A stretch of 64,000 bases of DNA from an uncultured Ilumatobacter sp. (GTDB taxonomy: Bacteria; Actinomycetota; Acidimicrobiia; Acidimicrobiales; Ilumatobacteraceae). Made by a program: the position numbers and the translations under genes. The stretch is from assembly GCA_905182555.1 (NCBI GenBank), contig CAJJBX010000001.1:62001-126000 (forward strand), given 5' to 3'. Positions 7,959 through 16,529 of the stretch are shown here, piece after piece. Within the stretch, counting starts at the first letter, position 1; each line of letters begins with the position of its first letter. The notes beneath the pieces are model-generated. The model made no database searches and had not been told where the DNA came from. It saw nothing but the letters and a program-made list of their open reading frames with translations.

Positions 7959-8996
7959 TCAGTAGGCAGCAACGATCGGGGCGAGTTCGGTCGGTGTTGC
8001 ACCGTGCATGATCACCGCGTCGGCCCCAAGTGACAGTTGGTTGCGAACCGCTGCGGCACACTGCTGGGCCGAACCGGTGGCTGCCGGTGCAAGCCATTCG
8101 ACAGGGAGCAGGGTGGCGATGTGCTCAAGCTGTTCTGTGGTCGCCACAGCGTCGATTGCTCCCTTGATTCCCTGCACTATGTGGTCGGCGCGAAATGCAG
8201 TGAGTCGTGCGGGGTCCCAGTTGTTCGTCGTGACCATCAGGTCGCCGTACGCCTGGAGATAGGTGGCGAGGCGGCCAACCGTCTTGTTGAGCTTGAGAGA
8301 TTCGTCGATGTTGTCGCCGACTGTGGCGAAGCACGACCAAACTTTCACGTCGCTCGGGTCGCGACCGGCCCGTTCGGCAGCGTGCTTGACCGTCGCGACG
8401 CAGCGCTGGACCGTCTCGTCGGTGAAGAAGGTGTGGAGGATGACGTTGTCGAATGCTCGGCCGCCGAGTTCGAGTGTGTTCGGCCCGAAGGCAACGATCG
8501 ACAGGTCGATGTCCTCGTCGAAGGTCGGGTCGAGTCGGAGTACGGGGTATTTGCCGATCGGGCCGTCGTGGCCAATGATTGTTTCTCCGTGCCACAGGCG
8601 TCGCATTACCCCGGCGAAGTCCTCCATCTGAGCGGTCGTGATGCGTTCGATGCCGTACGCATCGAAGAGGGGAGCGATGCCGCGACCGATGCCGAGTGAG
8701 AAGCGGCCACCGGTGAGCCGGTGCATCGTCGTGGCGTGAGCGGCCGTGACAATCGGGTGGCGAGTGTTGTGGTTGGTGGCGCCAGTAATGATTTTGATGT
8801 GGTTCGACACAGCGCCGACTGCGCCTGACAGGGTGAATGCCTCTTTGATGTTGAAGCGTTCGGAGATGAACACGGCGCCGAGGCCGAGTTCTTCGGCGTG
8901 GCGTACCTCGTCGATCAGGTCACGGGGTGATTCCGGCGCGCCGGCCAACGTGTAAAACCCCAACTCCGGATGGCGAACCGACGTGTCATCGCTCAT
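7959..8996 (-). CDS. LLM-class F420-dependent oxidoreductase (TIGR03857-like)
   Basis: A 345-residue luciferase-like (beta/alpha)8 protein. Typical elements are LGFYTLAGAPESPRDL at the N-terminus, EELGLGAVFISERF, GRFSLGIGRGI, and GADAVIMHGATPTEL near the end. These enzymes use reduced F420 (or FMN) and are abundant in actinobacteria; the substrate is unknown. The ATG at 8996 (MSDDTSVRHPE) is preferred. A longer in-frame extension exists but is antisense to the VOC gene and has no family match. It is divergent from the VOC gene with 63 bases between starts. Confidence 0.82.
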   Translation of the reverse strand: MSDDTSVRHPELGFYTLAGAPESPRDLIDEVRHAEELGLGAVFISERFNIKEAFTLSGAVGAVSNHIKIITGATNHNTRHPIVTAAHATTMHRLTGGRFSLGIGRGIAPLFDAYGIERITTAQMEDFAGVMRRLWHGETIIGHDGPIGKYPVLRLDPTFDEDIDLSIVAFGPNTLELGGRAFDNVILHTFFTDETVQRCVATVKHAAERAGRDPSDVKVWSCFATVGDNIDESLKLNKTVGRLATYLQAYGDLMVTTNNWDPARLTAFRADHIVQGIKGAIDAVATTEQLEHIATLLPVEWLAPAATGSAQQCAAAVRNQLSLGADAVIMHGATPTELAPIVAAY

Positions 8997-9059
8997 GATC
9001 AGCGACCGTAGTGGTGCGCCGACTCGCTCGTCGGGGCGAAGGGTTCGTACCGTTCTCGT

Positions 9060-9722
9060 ATGATCCGTCTCCGCCAGGTTGCCCTCGTCGCTCATGATCT
9101 CGATGCCGTTGTTGGTGAACTCTGCGACACGCTCGGTCTCACCGTCTGCTTTAACGATCCGGGAGTCGGTGAGTTCGGCCTCCACAACGCATTGATGGTG
9201 ATCGGCGATCAGTTCCTCGAAGTCGTGTCGCCGACGAAGCCTGACACCGCTGGTGGTCGCCTGCTCGACAAGCGCAACGGCGACGGTGGTTACATGGCTA
9301 TTTATGAAGTCGATGACCTGGACGATCGGCTCGAACACCTCACAGCGCACGACACTCGAATCATCTGGGCGGGTGACTTCCCGACAATTCGTGGCCGCCA
9401 CCTGCACCCTCGTGATGTCGGTGGGGTGATTGCTTCGCTCGATCAGCCGGTGCCGCAGGGCAGTTGGACTTGGGCTGGCCCGACGTGGCAGCCGAACCAA
9501 GATGTCTCCGTCGTGGCATCGATTGCCGGGGTCACGGTGGGCGCTGCCGACGCCAGTGTGATGTCGGCGCGTTGGCAGGAACTCGGCCTGCGGACGGCGG
9601 TGCGGTTTGTTGCAGCAGGCGAGCGTGGCGAAGGCCTCGATGGTGTTGACCTGGTTGCGAGTGACCGCGACCGAGTCGGCGAATCGCATGACATCGGCGG
9701 CGTCACGTTCACGCTCGTGTAG
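9060..9722 (+). CDS. VOC/glyoxalase-like protein
   Basis: A 220-residue protein of the glyoxalase-like (PF13468 type) group. The first beta-alpha-beta module contains RLRQVALVAHDLDAVVGELCDTLGL, where the His is a likely metal ligand, followed by HNALMVIGDQFLEVVSP with the expected Glu. A second, degenerate module follows (VSVVASIAGVTVGA...). Members bind a divalent metal and act as dioxygenases, isomerases or resistance proteins; no specific substrate can be named. ATG at 9060 matches the family N-terminus. Confidence 0.78.
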   Translation: MIRLRQVALVAHDLDAVVGELCDTLGLTVCFNDPGVGEFGLHNALMVIGDQFLEVVSPTKPDTAGGRLLDKRNGDGGYMAIYEVDDLDDRLEHLTAHDTRIIWAGDFPTIRGRHLHPRDVGGVIASLDQPVPQGSWTWAGPTWQPNQDVSVVASIAGVTVGAADASVMSARWQELGLRTAVRFVAAGERGEGLDGVDLVASDRDRVGESHDIGGVTFTLV

Positions 9723-9724
9723 GG

Positions 9725-9781
9725 GCGGGCGTCTTGCGTGAAAGCAGACGGGCCACGAAGGCCAAACCTTCAGACGCCCGC
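9725..9781. terminator. Long inverted repeat between convergent genes
   Basis: GCGGGCGTCT (9725-9734) is perfectly repeated in inverse at 9772-9781 with a 37-base spacer. The spacer itself can fold (GGCC-ACGAA-GGCC). It lies just after the VOC stop and before the convergent HNH gene ends at 9816, so a bidirectional terminator is plausible. There is no clear U tract. Confidence 0.4.
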
Positions 9782-9815
9782 TGCTGCTCGTGCTCGTGCT
9801 CGAGATGAGCTCTGG

Positions 9816-11201
9816 TCAGTGCAGGTCGGGTGGTTGCAGGCGTGCGAGGTATTCGTTGTCAGTTCGCATGCGTTCGCGCAGGTCGTCGTAGTAGGTGCGG
9901 GGTGGGTTGAAGTAGATCTGCCCGGTGTCCATCCGCCCACCATCAGGATGTGAATACGTCGCCGTGGGTGTGGGCGGTGGCCCGGTCGGCAGATTTGGTG
10001 ACGCGCCTGATGGTCTGATTTGTCGGCCATGGGTGTTGCGGAATTCGAGGCCGTCGGGTTGGTCGGCGTCACCGGTGATGTCGAGTCGGCCTCGGTGGTG
10101 CATCCGATGATGTTTGCCGCACACGAGGACAAGATTTGCTGAATCGGTGCGGCCGCCGTGTTCCCAATGAATCAGATGATGTACTTCGAGCCCGAGTGTC
10201 GCGTCGCAGCCCGGAACCCGACATGCGCCGTGGTCGCGATGCTCAATCACGGTGCGGATGCGGGCCGGCACCACATACTGGGCGCGACCAACTGACACCG
10301 GCAGACCGTTCGAGACGAATACGGGTGTGACGGTGCCGTCGCAGGTGACAAAGCGGCGGATTGCGTCGAGGACGTTCCAGCCGGTCGCGTCGGTCATGCC
10401 CCGGTCCGAGTGGCCGGTGTTGATGAACAGGTTGACCCGGAACCGGGCGCGCCGAGCCGGGTCAGGGATCGAGTCGAGCGACGTTTGGGCCATCTCATGG
10501 AGTGCTTCAGCGAGACCGGCACCGAACTCGCCACGCTGGAAGATGCGGTCGCGGGTTTCGTCGAGCGCCGCTTTCACAACCATCCCAGCGTCCGCTTCGA
10601 AGCGACCGGTGAGACGGAACGTGCCGTTCTCGTCCTGCCACATCGATAGGAACTCTTCAACCAACGGCACTCCCGCCTCAGACGAATCCACTGCATCGGC
10701 ATCGGAAACTGCATGTGTATCGGAGTTCGTTTCGCCCGGGGCGACATCGTCGGGCTGCACCCTGGCGCTCGTTTCGGCGTGATCGAGCCGTTCGCGGCCC
10801 TCGTCGTCAAGCTTCGGGAACGGATACTTCTGCAGCACGTAACGGAGCTGTGTAATTGTCATCTCGATCGCATAGTCACGCGACTGCTCATCAGCCCACC
10901 CCGGTGCATTCCGCGCAATTGTCGTCATCTGATCAAGCGACAGCTCGCCGCGTCGGAACGCCTCGATTGAGGCGGGGAGCTGATCAGCCCGTTCGGCAAT
11001 CGCCACGATCGAGCGGGCCATTGCCGGCGACATCCCAGCCCGCCACGCAACCCACGCCGACATCGACGTCATGCCCTCACCAGCCCACAACCGCGAATCG
11101 CCCAACAGGGCAACGACACAATCGACCAGCGCCGCATGCTGGGCGTTGAGCACGCCAACAATGTCGTTGAACTCACGCTCGATCCCGGCTACCGATGACA
11201 T
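9816..11201 (-). CDS. DUF222-HNH endonuclease-like protein
   Basis: About 461 residues. A DUF222 region fills the first two thirds (WVAWRAGMSPAMARSIVAIA, and GELSLDQMTTIARNAPGWAD). The HNH nuclease motif follows near the C-terminus: CRVPGC...LEVHHLIHWEHGG...NLVLVCGKHHRMHH, with the two Cys pairs and the His triad. These proteins are repeated many times in actinobacterial genomes, sometimes linked to intein/13E12-type mobile families. Their biological role is not established. Starts at 11201 (MSSVAGI) and 11216 are both possible. Confidence 0.85.
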   Translation of the reverse strand: MSSVAGIEREFNDIVGVLNAQHAALVDCVVALLGDSRLWAGEGMTSMSAWVAWRAGMSPAMARSIVAIAERADQLPASIEAFRRGELSLDQMTTIARNAPGWADEQSRDYAIEMTITQLRYVLQKYPFPKLDDEGRERLDHAETSARVQPDDVAPGETNSDTHAVSDADAVDSSEAGVPLVEEFLSMWQDENGTFRLTGRFEADAGMVVKAALDETRDRIFQRGEFGAGLAEALHEMAQTSLDSIPDPARRARFRVNLFINTGHSDRGMTDATGWNVLDAIRRFVTCDGTVTPVFVSNGLPVSVGRAQYVVPARIRTVIEHRDHGACRVPGCDATLGLEVHHLIHWEHGGRTDSANLVLVCGKHHRMHHRGRLDITGDADQPDGLEFRNTHGRQIRPSGASPNLPTGPPPTPTATYSHPDGGRMDTGQIYFNPPRTYYDDLRERMRTDNEYLARLQPPDLH

Positions 11202-11271
11202 GTTGGGAGCGTACATATGTTCGATGAAAAGATCAAGAACAATCGTATGTTTGTTTGGTAGACATGCATTC

Positions 11272-11493
11272 ATGAACGCGCCAGCGGCAACAGCGACCCT
11301 CAGCGACGCGTGGGCGAGCTATCGCAACCTCGTGGCTGGCCGCGATTGGTGGGATGAACTGGGCGACACGCGGGACTTCTGGTCGGAGAGCCCAGATGCC
11401 GACACGGCGACGCATGCGAGTAACGAACTCGTCCACCACGCGGCTGAGATCGGATTGCACCGTCCTGAATGCGTCGGTGCGGTACGCAACTAG
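11272..11493 (+). CDS. Short DinB-like C-terminal protein (possible remnant)
   Basis: A 73-residue frame from ATG 11272 to TAG 11493. Its end, HASNELVHHAAEIGLHR, matches the C-terminal helix of DinB/mycothiol-dependent maleylpyruvate isomerase proteins, where ELxHHGAEI carries a metal ligand. The four-helix body is missing, so this may be a decayed remnant or a small protein. It is divergent from the HNH gene and overlaps the azlD stop by four bases. Confidence 0.45.
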   Translation: MNAPAATATLSDAWASYRNLVAGRDWWDELGDTRDFWSESPDADTATHASNELVHHAAEIGLHRPECVGAVRN

Positions 11494-11813
11494 AAGATCT
11501 CGGTGAGAACGAGCAGTGCCGCCATGCCGGCGCTGAGCATGAACACCAGGTTTTTGGTTCGTAAGCCAACGATGGCTGCAATCGCGAGTGAGGCCAGTTC
11601 GATCGCATCGATGTCGACGCTCGTGCCGCCATCGCCGCCGACCGCCAGGTTGACGGTTAAGGCCGCCAGGACGGCTGGGCCGACGTTCTGAAGTGCTCGT
11701 TCGACCACGATCGGAAGCGAGCGATCAGCCAGCAACAGGATGAGCCCGGCCCGAAAGGCATAGGTGCCGAGCGTGGCAGCGACGAGCACGAGGAGCGCAG
11801 CGCGATGGCTCAC
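11490..11813 (-). CDS. azlD: AzlD-family branched-chain amino acid exporter small subunit
   Basis: A 107-residue protein with about four hydrophobic segments and the AzlD landmarks GTYAFRAG near residue 16 and the conserved ALQNVGPAVLAAL segment. With AzlC it forms an exporter of branched-chain or related amino acids and analogues. Its ATG overlaps the azlC stop (ATGA at 11810-11813). Confidence 0.85.
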   Translation of the reverse strand: MSHRAALLVLVAATLGTYAFRAGLILLLADRSLPIVVERALQNVGPAVLAALTVNLAVGGDGGTSVDIDAIELASLAIAAIVGLRTKNLVFMLSAGMAALLVLTEIF

Positions 11814-12535
11814 AGGTCTGCCTCTGAGCGAGACTTCAGGGCCGTGATCCGTTGCTCGGCAACCGCACCTGCAACCACGCCGCAGATCGCTCCGACGAGA
11901 ATGCCGAGGCGGTCGGACAGCCCGGCTGCCAGCAGCGACACGAACCCGCCGACCAGCGCAGCAATACCGGCAGGCACACGCTTGATTGCAAAGAGCGTCA
12001 ACCCGGCAAACATAATCACGGGCGCGAAGTCGAGGCGCCAGGCTTCGGGGACGACTGGGCCGACCACCATGCCGAGCGGGACCGCAACGTTCCAGGTAGT
12101 CCCGAACAGCAGCATCGTCGTGACGTAGTAACGGCGAAATGAGTCAGGCTCTCGGTCAGATCGCAGCATCGCCAGCGCAAAGACCTGATCGATCAGCATG
12201 AACGGGCCAACCCAGCGGAACCACGTTGGTTGAGTACGGAACATTGGAGCCAGCGCCGCGCTGTACATAACGTGACGACTGTTGATGACGAGGACCGCTG
12301 AAATGATCGCCCAGAGCGATGCGGTGCCCGCAATGGTGACCATCGTGAGCTGGGCGGCGCCGGCGAATATGAGGGGAGAGCTGAGCCAGGCAGCCCAGAG
12401 CGGCATGTCGGACTCGGTCATCGCCAAGCCGAGTACGAAACCAAATGGGACGGCAGGAATGAGTAGTGGAACCGCATCGGTGACCGCTTGCCGGTCGACA
12501 CGGCTATGGCGTGTCAGCGTCGCCTCGGTTTCCAC
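11810..12535 (-). CDS. azlC: AzlC-family amino acid exporter large subunit
   Basis: A 241-residue polytopic protein. It has the AzlC pattern PAVPFGFVLGLAM, then SSPLIFAGAAQLTMV and NSRHVMYSAALAP, the most conserved AzlC segment. It works with AzlD encoded directly downstream with overlapping codons. The divergent LysR gene is not adjacent to its promoter; 227 bases with no convincing gene separate the azlC start from the LysR stop. Confidence 0.88.
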   Translation of the reverse strand: METEATLTRHSRVDRQAVTDAVPLLIPAVPFGFVLGLAMTESDMPLWAAWLSSPLIFAGAAQLTMVTIAGTASLWAIISAVLVINSRHVMYSAALAPMFRTQPTWFRWVGPFMLIDQVFALAMLRSDREPDSFRRYYVTTMLLFGTTWNVAVPLGMVVGPVVPEAWRLDFAPVIMFAGLTLFAIKRVPAGIAALVGGFVSLLAAGLSDRLGILVGAICGVVAGAVAEQRITALKSRSEADL

Positions 12536-12762
12536 TCGGTGAACCGTACGACCCGCGGGTGGATTCGCACCGCGCTGTTTCGACCACGGCTGGTGTGGCC
12601 GGCACCCGCCTCGGCGTGACGGCTCTAGCCTGGCGCAAGTGCGGCTGATCGTGGAACGGCTCGGGCCCTGGCAGAATCAGCGCTCGTCGGGCTGGCAGCG
12701 ACCCCGGACAATCACTGTGGCAGCATTCGCACGGCCATGCATCGGCTGAGTTTGCGTCTCGA

Positions 12763-13674
12763 TCACTGATCCGACCCGGCAGCACTGGTCTGAGCGAGCC
12801 ATTCGACCGTTGCTTCGACGGCGCTGCTGGGCCGTCGGCTCGGCCAGGTCACGGTGTACTGCCGGTCTGTTCTGATCGTGGGGCCGACGACAACCAGCGC
12901 CTTGCCGTCGAGGAGCTCATCGAGGATTCCGGCCCATCCGAGCGCCACCCCACGGCCGAGCATTACCTGTTGCAAGACGCTCGGGTAGCTGTTGAACTCG
13001 ACGCGCCGCCGGTTCGGTGTGAGTTGGAGATCAAACCGATCGAGCCAGTCCGCCCACGACATCCACGGACGGTCGGTCGAATCCATATGCAGCAGTGGCG
13101 CAGCGAGAACATCAGCCGCCGCGCTCTCGGAGTCCAGGTCATGCGCAGTAGCCAAGCTCGGTGTTGCTACCGGAAACACCGCTTCGCCGAAGAGGGCAAC
13201 CTCCTCGTGGCCCGGCCATGGATGGGCCGACACGCGCACCGCGGCGTGGAAGGAGCCGTTCGCCAGTTCTGTTTCGCGGTCGTACAACCAGAGGCGAAGG
13301 TCGCGATCGCCGAGCGCCTGCTGCAGCGAATCGAGTGCGGGAAGAACGAGCTGCTGAGCGAAACCGGGGGGCATGGCAAGAATGAAGATGTCGTCGGTGT
13401 CAGTCACCTCGGAGATGGTGTGTTCGATGGCGGCGAAGCTGACGTCAAGGCTGTCGGCGAGGGCCCGCCCGGCAGCAGTCAGGGCGACGCGGTTGGATTG
13501 CCGATCGAAGAGCGCAGTATCGAGTGCAACCTCCAGCTGTTTGATCTGACGGGTCACCGCTGGCTGGGCAATGCCCAACTCGCGACCCGCTGCCGATAGC
13601 GAGCCAAGACGCGCGGCTGCCTCGAACACGGCAAGCCGCTGCAAACGGTCGACCTGGCGAACGAGCTGCCTCAC
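12763..13674 (-). CDS. LysR-family transcriptional regulator, divergent from the tmpA-like gene
   Basis: A 303-residue LysR protein. The N-terminal winged helix-turn-helix covers LAVFEAAARLGSLSAAGRELGIAQPAVTRQIKQLE (residues 14-48), followed by two periplasmic-binding-like half-domains. It is transcribed away from the tmpA-like gene with about 105 bases between starts, the usual arrangement for a LysR regulator and its target. The inducer is unknown; a phosphonate or quaternary amine would fit the neighbours. Confidence 0.88.
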   Translation of the reverse strand: MRQLVRQVDRLQRLAVFEAAARLGSLSAAGRELGIAQPAVTRQIKQLEVALDTALFDRQSNRVALTAAGRALADSLDVSFAAIEHTISEVTDTDDIFILAMPPGFAQQLVLPALDSLQQALGDRDLRLWLYDRETELANGSFHAAVRVSAHPWPGHEEVALFGEAVFPVATPSLATAHDLDSESAAADVLAAPLLHMDSTDRPWMSWADWLDRFDLQLTPNRRRVEFNSYPSVLQQVMLGRGVALGWAGILDELLDGKALVVVGPTIRTDRQYTVTWPSRRPSSAVEATVEWLAQTSAAGSDQ

Positions 13675-13779
13675 ACCAACGTTCCGAGGTGCAGAATCGT
13701 GGTAGTCATAACAACAGAGTATGGCACCTTACCGAACGAGTGGCTGTTGTGGCCGACGGTTGACGTGGAAACTGGAGGT

Positions 13780-14913
13780 ATGGGCGCAGCAACAAAACAA
13801 GCCATCACGTGTTCGGCGGTACGCGGACGGTTGCAGGTGGGCGGTCATTTGATCCACTCAATACAGCTACTCGAACGCCTCAGCCCTCATATCGATGCGA
13901 ACAACAGACAACGGCTGTGGGAGCCGCTCGATGTGCCGGCCGACTTGGAAGTGACCGGGGTCGAGCAGCGCCGACATGTCGTACTTGTTGACTTCAGTGA
14001 CGGCGAGCGGGTCGAGTTCGAGTTGACGTCGATCTTGCAGCTTGTTGGTGCGGACAGACCGGCCCATGCCGACATTCCTCGTCCGGCCCCACGCTCCTGG
14101 ACCTCCTGCGGCACGGAAGTGCCACTGGTCGACTACAGAGAACTGTGTGACCCCTCGACTTCCGACGAGGCACTTATTGCAGCCCTGAGCACGTTCTTCG
14201 AACTTGGCTGCTTCGTCCTCACCAACACTCCTGCAGCGGTGGGTGCACTCCGCGAGATCACGCGCCCCTTCGGAAGGATCTCGGCAACCAACTTCGGGGA
14301 GCTCTTCGACGTGCGCACCGAACCGCGACCGGTCGATCTGGCGTACACGCCGGTGGCGTTGTCGGCCCACACCGACCAGCCGTATCGGGCGCCGGTTCCT
14401 GGGCTGCAATTTCTTCACGTAATTCTCAACGATGCCCCTGGTGGAGCGTCAACGATGGTCGACGGCCTGGCGGCTGCAGATGCCTTGGCCGAAGCTGATC
14501 CTGAAGCCCACGCAGTGCTCACGACCCTGCCGATCGAGTTTCGTTATGACATTGGATCGGATATGAAGCGGGCCGACGGGCCGATTATCGAACGAGCAGC
14601 CGATGGGACGTTTCGACAGATGCGATTCTCGCCGCGGCTCGACTTCGCACCGTATGCCGATGCTGACATCCTCGACGTCTACTACCGCGGGCGCCGCTGG
14701 CTCGCCGCTGCGCTCAACGACCCAACCCGTCAACTGAACTACCGGATGAGATCTGGCGATGTTGCCGTTGTCGACAACCACCGAGTCCTGCACGGGCGGA
14801 CGGCATTCGATCCAACTCGTGGAGCCCGCCACCTGCAAGGGTGCTACATCGACCACGACGGTCCGCTCACCGCGTGGACCTTGGCCTGGCGCCGACTCAA
14901 CGAACGGAAGTAA
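13780..14913 (+). CDS. tmpA: Fe(II)/2-oxoglutarate dioxygenase, TmpA/gamma-butyrobetaine hydroxylase type
   Basis: About 377 residues with the gamma-butyrobetaine hydroxylase architecture: an N-terminal DUF971-like domain (residues about 1-85, lacking the zinc cysteines of some members) and a TauD-like double-stranded beta-helix. The iron facial triad is visible as HTD in SAHTDQPYR and the distal His in NHRVLHGR, with the 2-oxoglutarate Arg following. The next gene encodes a TmpB-like HD oxygenase. Together this matches TmpA, which hydroxylates 2-(trimethylammonio)ethylphosphonate at C1. Alternatives are gamma-butyrobetaine or trimethyllysine hydroxylase. ATG 13780 with GGAGG before it gives the family length; an upstream GTG at 13699 is in frame but less likely. 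Confidence 0.75.
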   Translation: MGAATKQAITCSAVRGRLQVGGHLIHSIQLLERLSPHIDANNRQRLWEPLDVPADLEVTGVEQRRHVVLVDFSDGERVEFELTSILQLVGADRPAHADIPRPAPRSWTSCGTEVPLVDYRELCDPSTSDEALIAALSTFFELGCFVLTNTPAAVGALREITRPFGRISATNFGELFDVRTEPRPVDLAYTPVALSAHTDQPYRAPVPGLQFLHVILNDAPGGASTMVDGLAAADALAEADPEAHAVLTTLPIEFRYDIGSDMKRADGPIIERAADGTFRQMRFSPRLDFAPYADADILDVYYRGRRWLAAALNDPTRQLNYRMRSGDVAVVDNHRVLHGRTAFDPTRGARHLQGCYIDHDGPLTAWTLAWRRLNERK

Positions 14914-14918
14914 GACGA

Positions 14919-15533
14919 ATGAACGAACCGGCAACGACCGAGCAGCGTGTCGTTTCATTTACGGAGATGCAGCACGGCACGGCGGCTGACTACGCGATGC
15001 TCGACGGATTTGAACGGACGCATGCCAGCGGCTTGGCCGATCGCCTGATCGGAGTGCTGGAACGGCTCGACGACTCGCTCGGCGGTTACCAGATTACTCG
15101 GCTCGAACACTCGCTGCAGTCGGCGACTCGTGCTCGCCTTGACGGTGCTGATGTCGACTGGGTTGTCGCTGCCCTGCTTCACGACATTGGCGACGAGCTC
15201 GCCCCGTACAACCACTCTGCGTATGCCGCGAGTGTGCTGCGGCCCTACGTACGTGAAGAGGTCGCCTGGGTGATCGAACAACACGGCGTCTTCCAGAGCT
15301 ACTACTACGCCCATCATCTCGATGGCGACCGAAATGGACGCGACGAGTTCCGTGATCACCCGTGGTTCGACATGTGTCTCGACTTCTGCTCGCGCTGGGA
15401 TCAGAATTCATTCGATCCTGACTTTTCGATTCATCCCTTGGACTCGTTCATCGATGACGTGCGAACGGTGTTTGCACGCGATGCGTGGGACACCGAGGTG
15501 ATCGCTGCAGGCCCTATCGTGCTCGTCGCATGA
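14919..15533 (+). CDS. tmpB: HD-domain mixed-valent di-iron oxygenase, TmpB/PhnZ type
   Basis: A 204-residue HD-domain protein. The metal ligands appear in order: H in LEHSLQSATRA, HD in AALLHDIGDELAPYNHSAYA, further His in EQHGVFQSYYYAHH and Asp in FCSRWDQNSFDPDF. The family pattern GYQITRLEHSLQ and the WDQNSFDPD tail are those of PhnZ/TmpB oxygenases rather than HD phosphohydrolases. TmpB cleaves the C-P bond of 1-hydroxy-2-(trimethylammonio)ethylphosphonate to glycine betaine and phosphate. It begins six bases after the tmpA-like stop and overlaps the next gene by ATGA, so the three form an operon. Confidence 0.75.
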   Translation: MNEPATTEQRVVSFTEMQHGTAADYAMLDGFERTHASGLADRLIGVLERLDDSLGGYQITRLEHSLQSATRARLDGADVDWVVAALLHDIGDELAPYNHSAYAASVLRPYVREEVAWVIEQHGVFQSYYYAHHLDGDRNGRDEFRDHPWFDMCLDFCSRWDQNSFDPDFSIHPLDSFIDDVRTVFARDAWDTEVIAAGPIVLVA

Positions 15534-16516
15534 ACAACGACACCCTCGATCTCACATCACTCGCTGTCGGTTTCGTCGGCCTCGGAAACGTTGGCGGCAA
15601 GCTCGCTGGCTCGCTACTGCGGAATGGCGTCAACCTCACTGTACGCGACCTTGACGATGACCTCGTTGCTGACTTCGTCAGTCGTGGTGCACGGGAAGCC
15701 TCAACTCCTGCGGAGTTGGCAGCGACCTGCGACGTGGTCATCACCTGTCTTCCTTCGCCCGCTGCATCGGCTGCGGTGCTGGAAGCCGGCGACGGGCTAC
15801 TTGCAGCGTGGCGGCCCGGCACGGTTTGGATGGAGATGTCGACCACGGACTCTTCGGAAATCACGCGACTCGGTGCGCTGATCAGCGCAGCTGGCGGCGC
15901 CGCCGTCGACTGTCCGGTGTCGGGCGGTTGTCATCGCGCCGCAACCGGCAACATTTCGATCTTCGCCGGCACCGACCGGGCGACCTTCGAACGCGTGCTT
16001 CCGCTGCTCACCATCCTCGGCCGGCGGGTGCTGCACACTGGTGACCTCGGGTCGGCCTCGATCCTCAAGGTGGCCACCAATTATCTCGCCACCGCCAACC
16101 TCATCGCCGTCACTGAAGCACTGACGACGATGGCAGCCGCAGGCATCGACCTGGCAACCACGTTCGAAGCGTTCAAGATCTCGAGCGGCAACTCGTTTGT
16201 CCACGAGACAGAAAGCCAGATGATCCTGAACGGGTCGCGTGACATCAGTTTCACGATGGACCTCGTGTTGAAAGACATCGGGCTATTCCAGAGCATCGCC
16301 GATGAGGTCGGCGTGCCGTTGGAGATGAACCCGCTGATGATCGACATCTTCCGCGACGCTGCCGAGCGCTACGGCGAGCGGGAGTGGTCAGACAACGTCA
16401 TCCGCCGACTCGAAGACGCGACCGGCATCTCCGTCGTTGCACCTGGCTTCCCCGACGTGTTGCTCGACGACGAACGCGAAGAGCGTGGCGCCGAGATCGT
16501 GGTCAGGCGAGCCTGA
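15530..16516 (+). CDS. 3-hydroxyisobutyrate dehydrogenase-family NAD(P)-dependent oxidoreductase
   Basis: A 328-residue beta-hydroxyacid dehydrogenase. It has the dinucleotide loop GFVGLGNVGGKLAG at residues 14-27, the substrate loop VDCPVSGGCHRAATGN, and the catalytic Lys in LKVATNYLATAN. It may oxidise or reduce a hydroxy acid related to the phosphonate pathway encoded upstream. ATGA overlap with the tmpB-like gene implies translational coupling, but known tmpAB chemistry does not need a dehydrogenase, so its role here is open. Confidence 0.82.
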   Translation: MNNDTLDLTSLAVGFVGLGNVGGKLAGSLLRNGVNLTVRDLDDDLVADFVSRGAREASTPAELAATCDVVITCLPSPAASAAVLEAGDGLLAAWRPGTVWMEMSTTDSSEITRLGALISAAGGAAVDCPVSGGCHRAATGNISIFAGTDRATFERVLPLLTILGRRVLHTGDLGSASILKVATNYLATANLIAVTEALTTMAAAGIDLATTFEAFKISSGNSFVHETESQMILNGSRDISFTMDLVLKDIGLFQSIADEVGVPLEMNPLMIDIFRDAAERYGEREWSDNVIRRLEDATGISVVAPGFPDVLLDDEREERGAEIVVRRA

Positions 16517-16529
16517 AGAAACTTGAACC

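Noticed and set aside
8997..9689. N-terminal extension of the LLM oxidoreductase frame
   Set aside because: It is antisense to the VOC gene and has no homology pattern; ATG 8996 fits the family start.
12504..12785. Minus-strand frame of 93 codons between azlC and the LysR gene
   Set aside because: No start signal, no family features and overlap with both neighbours; treated as non-coding.
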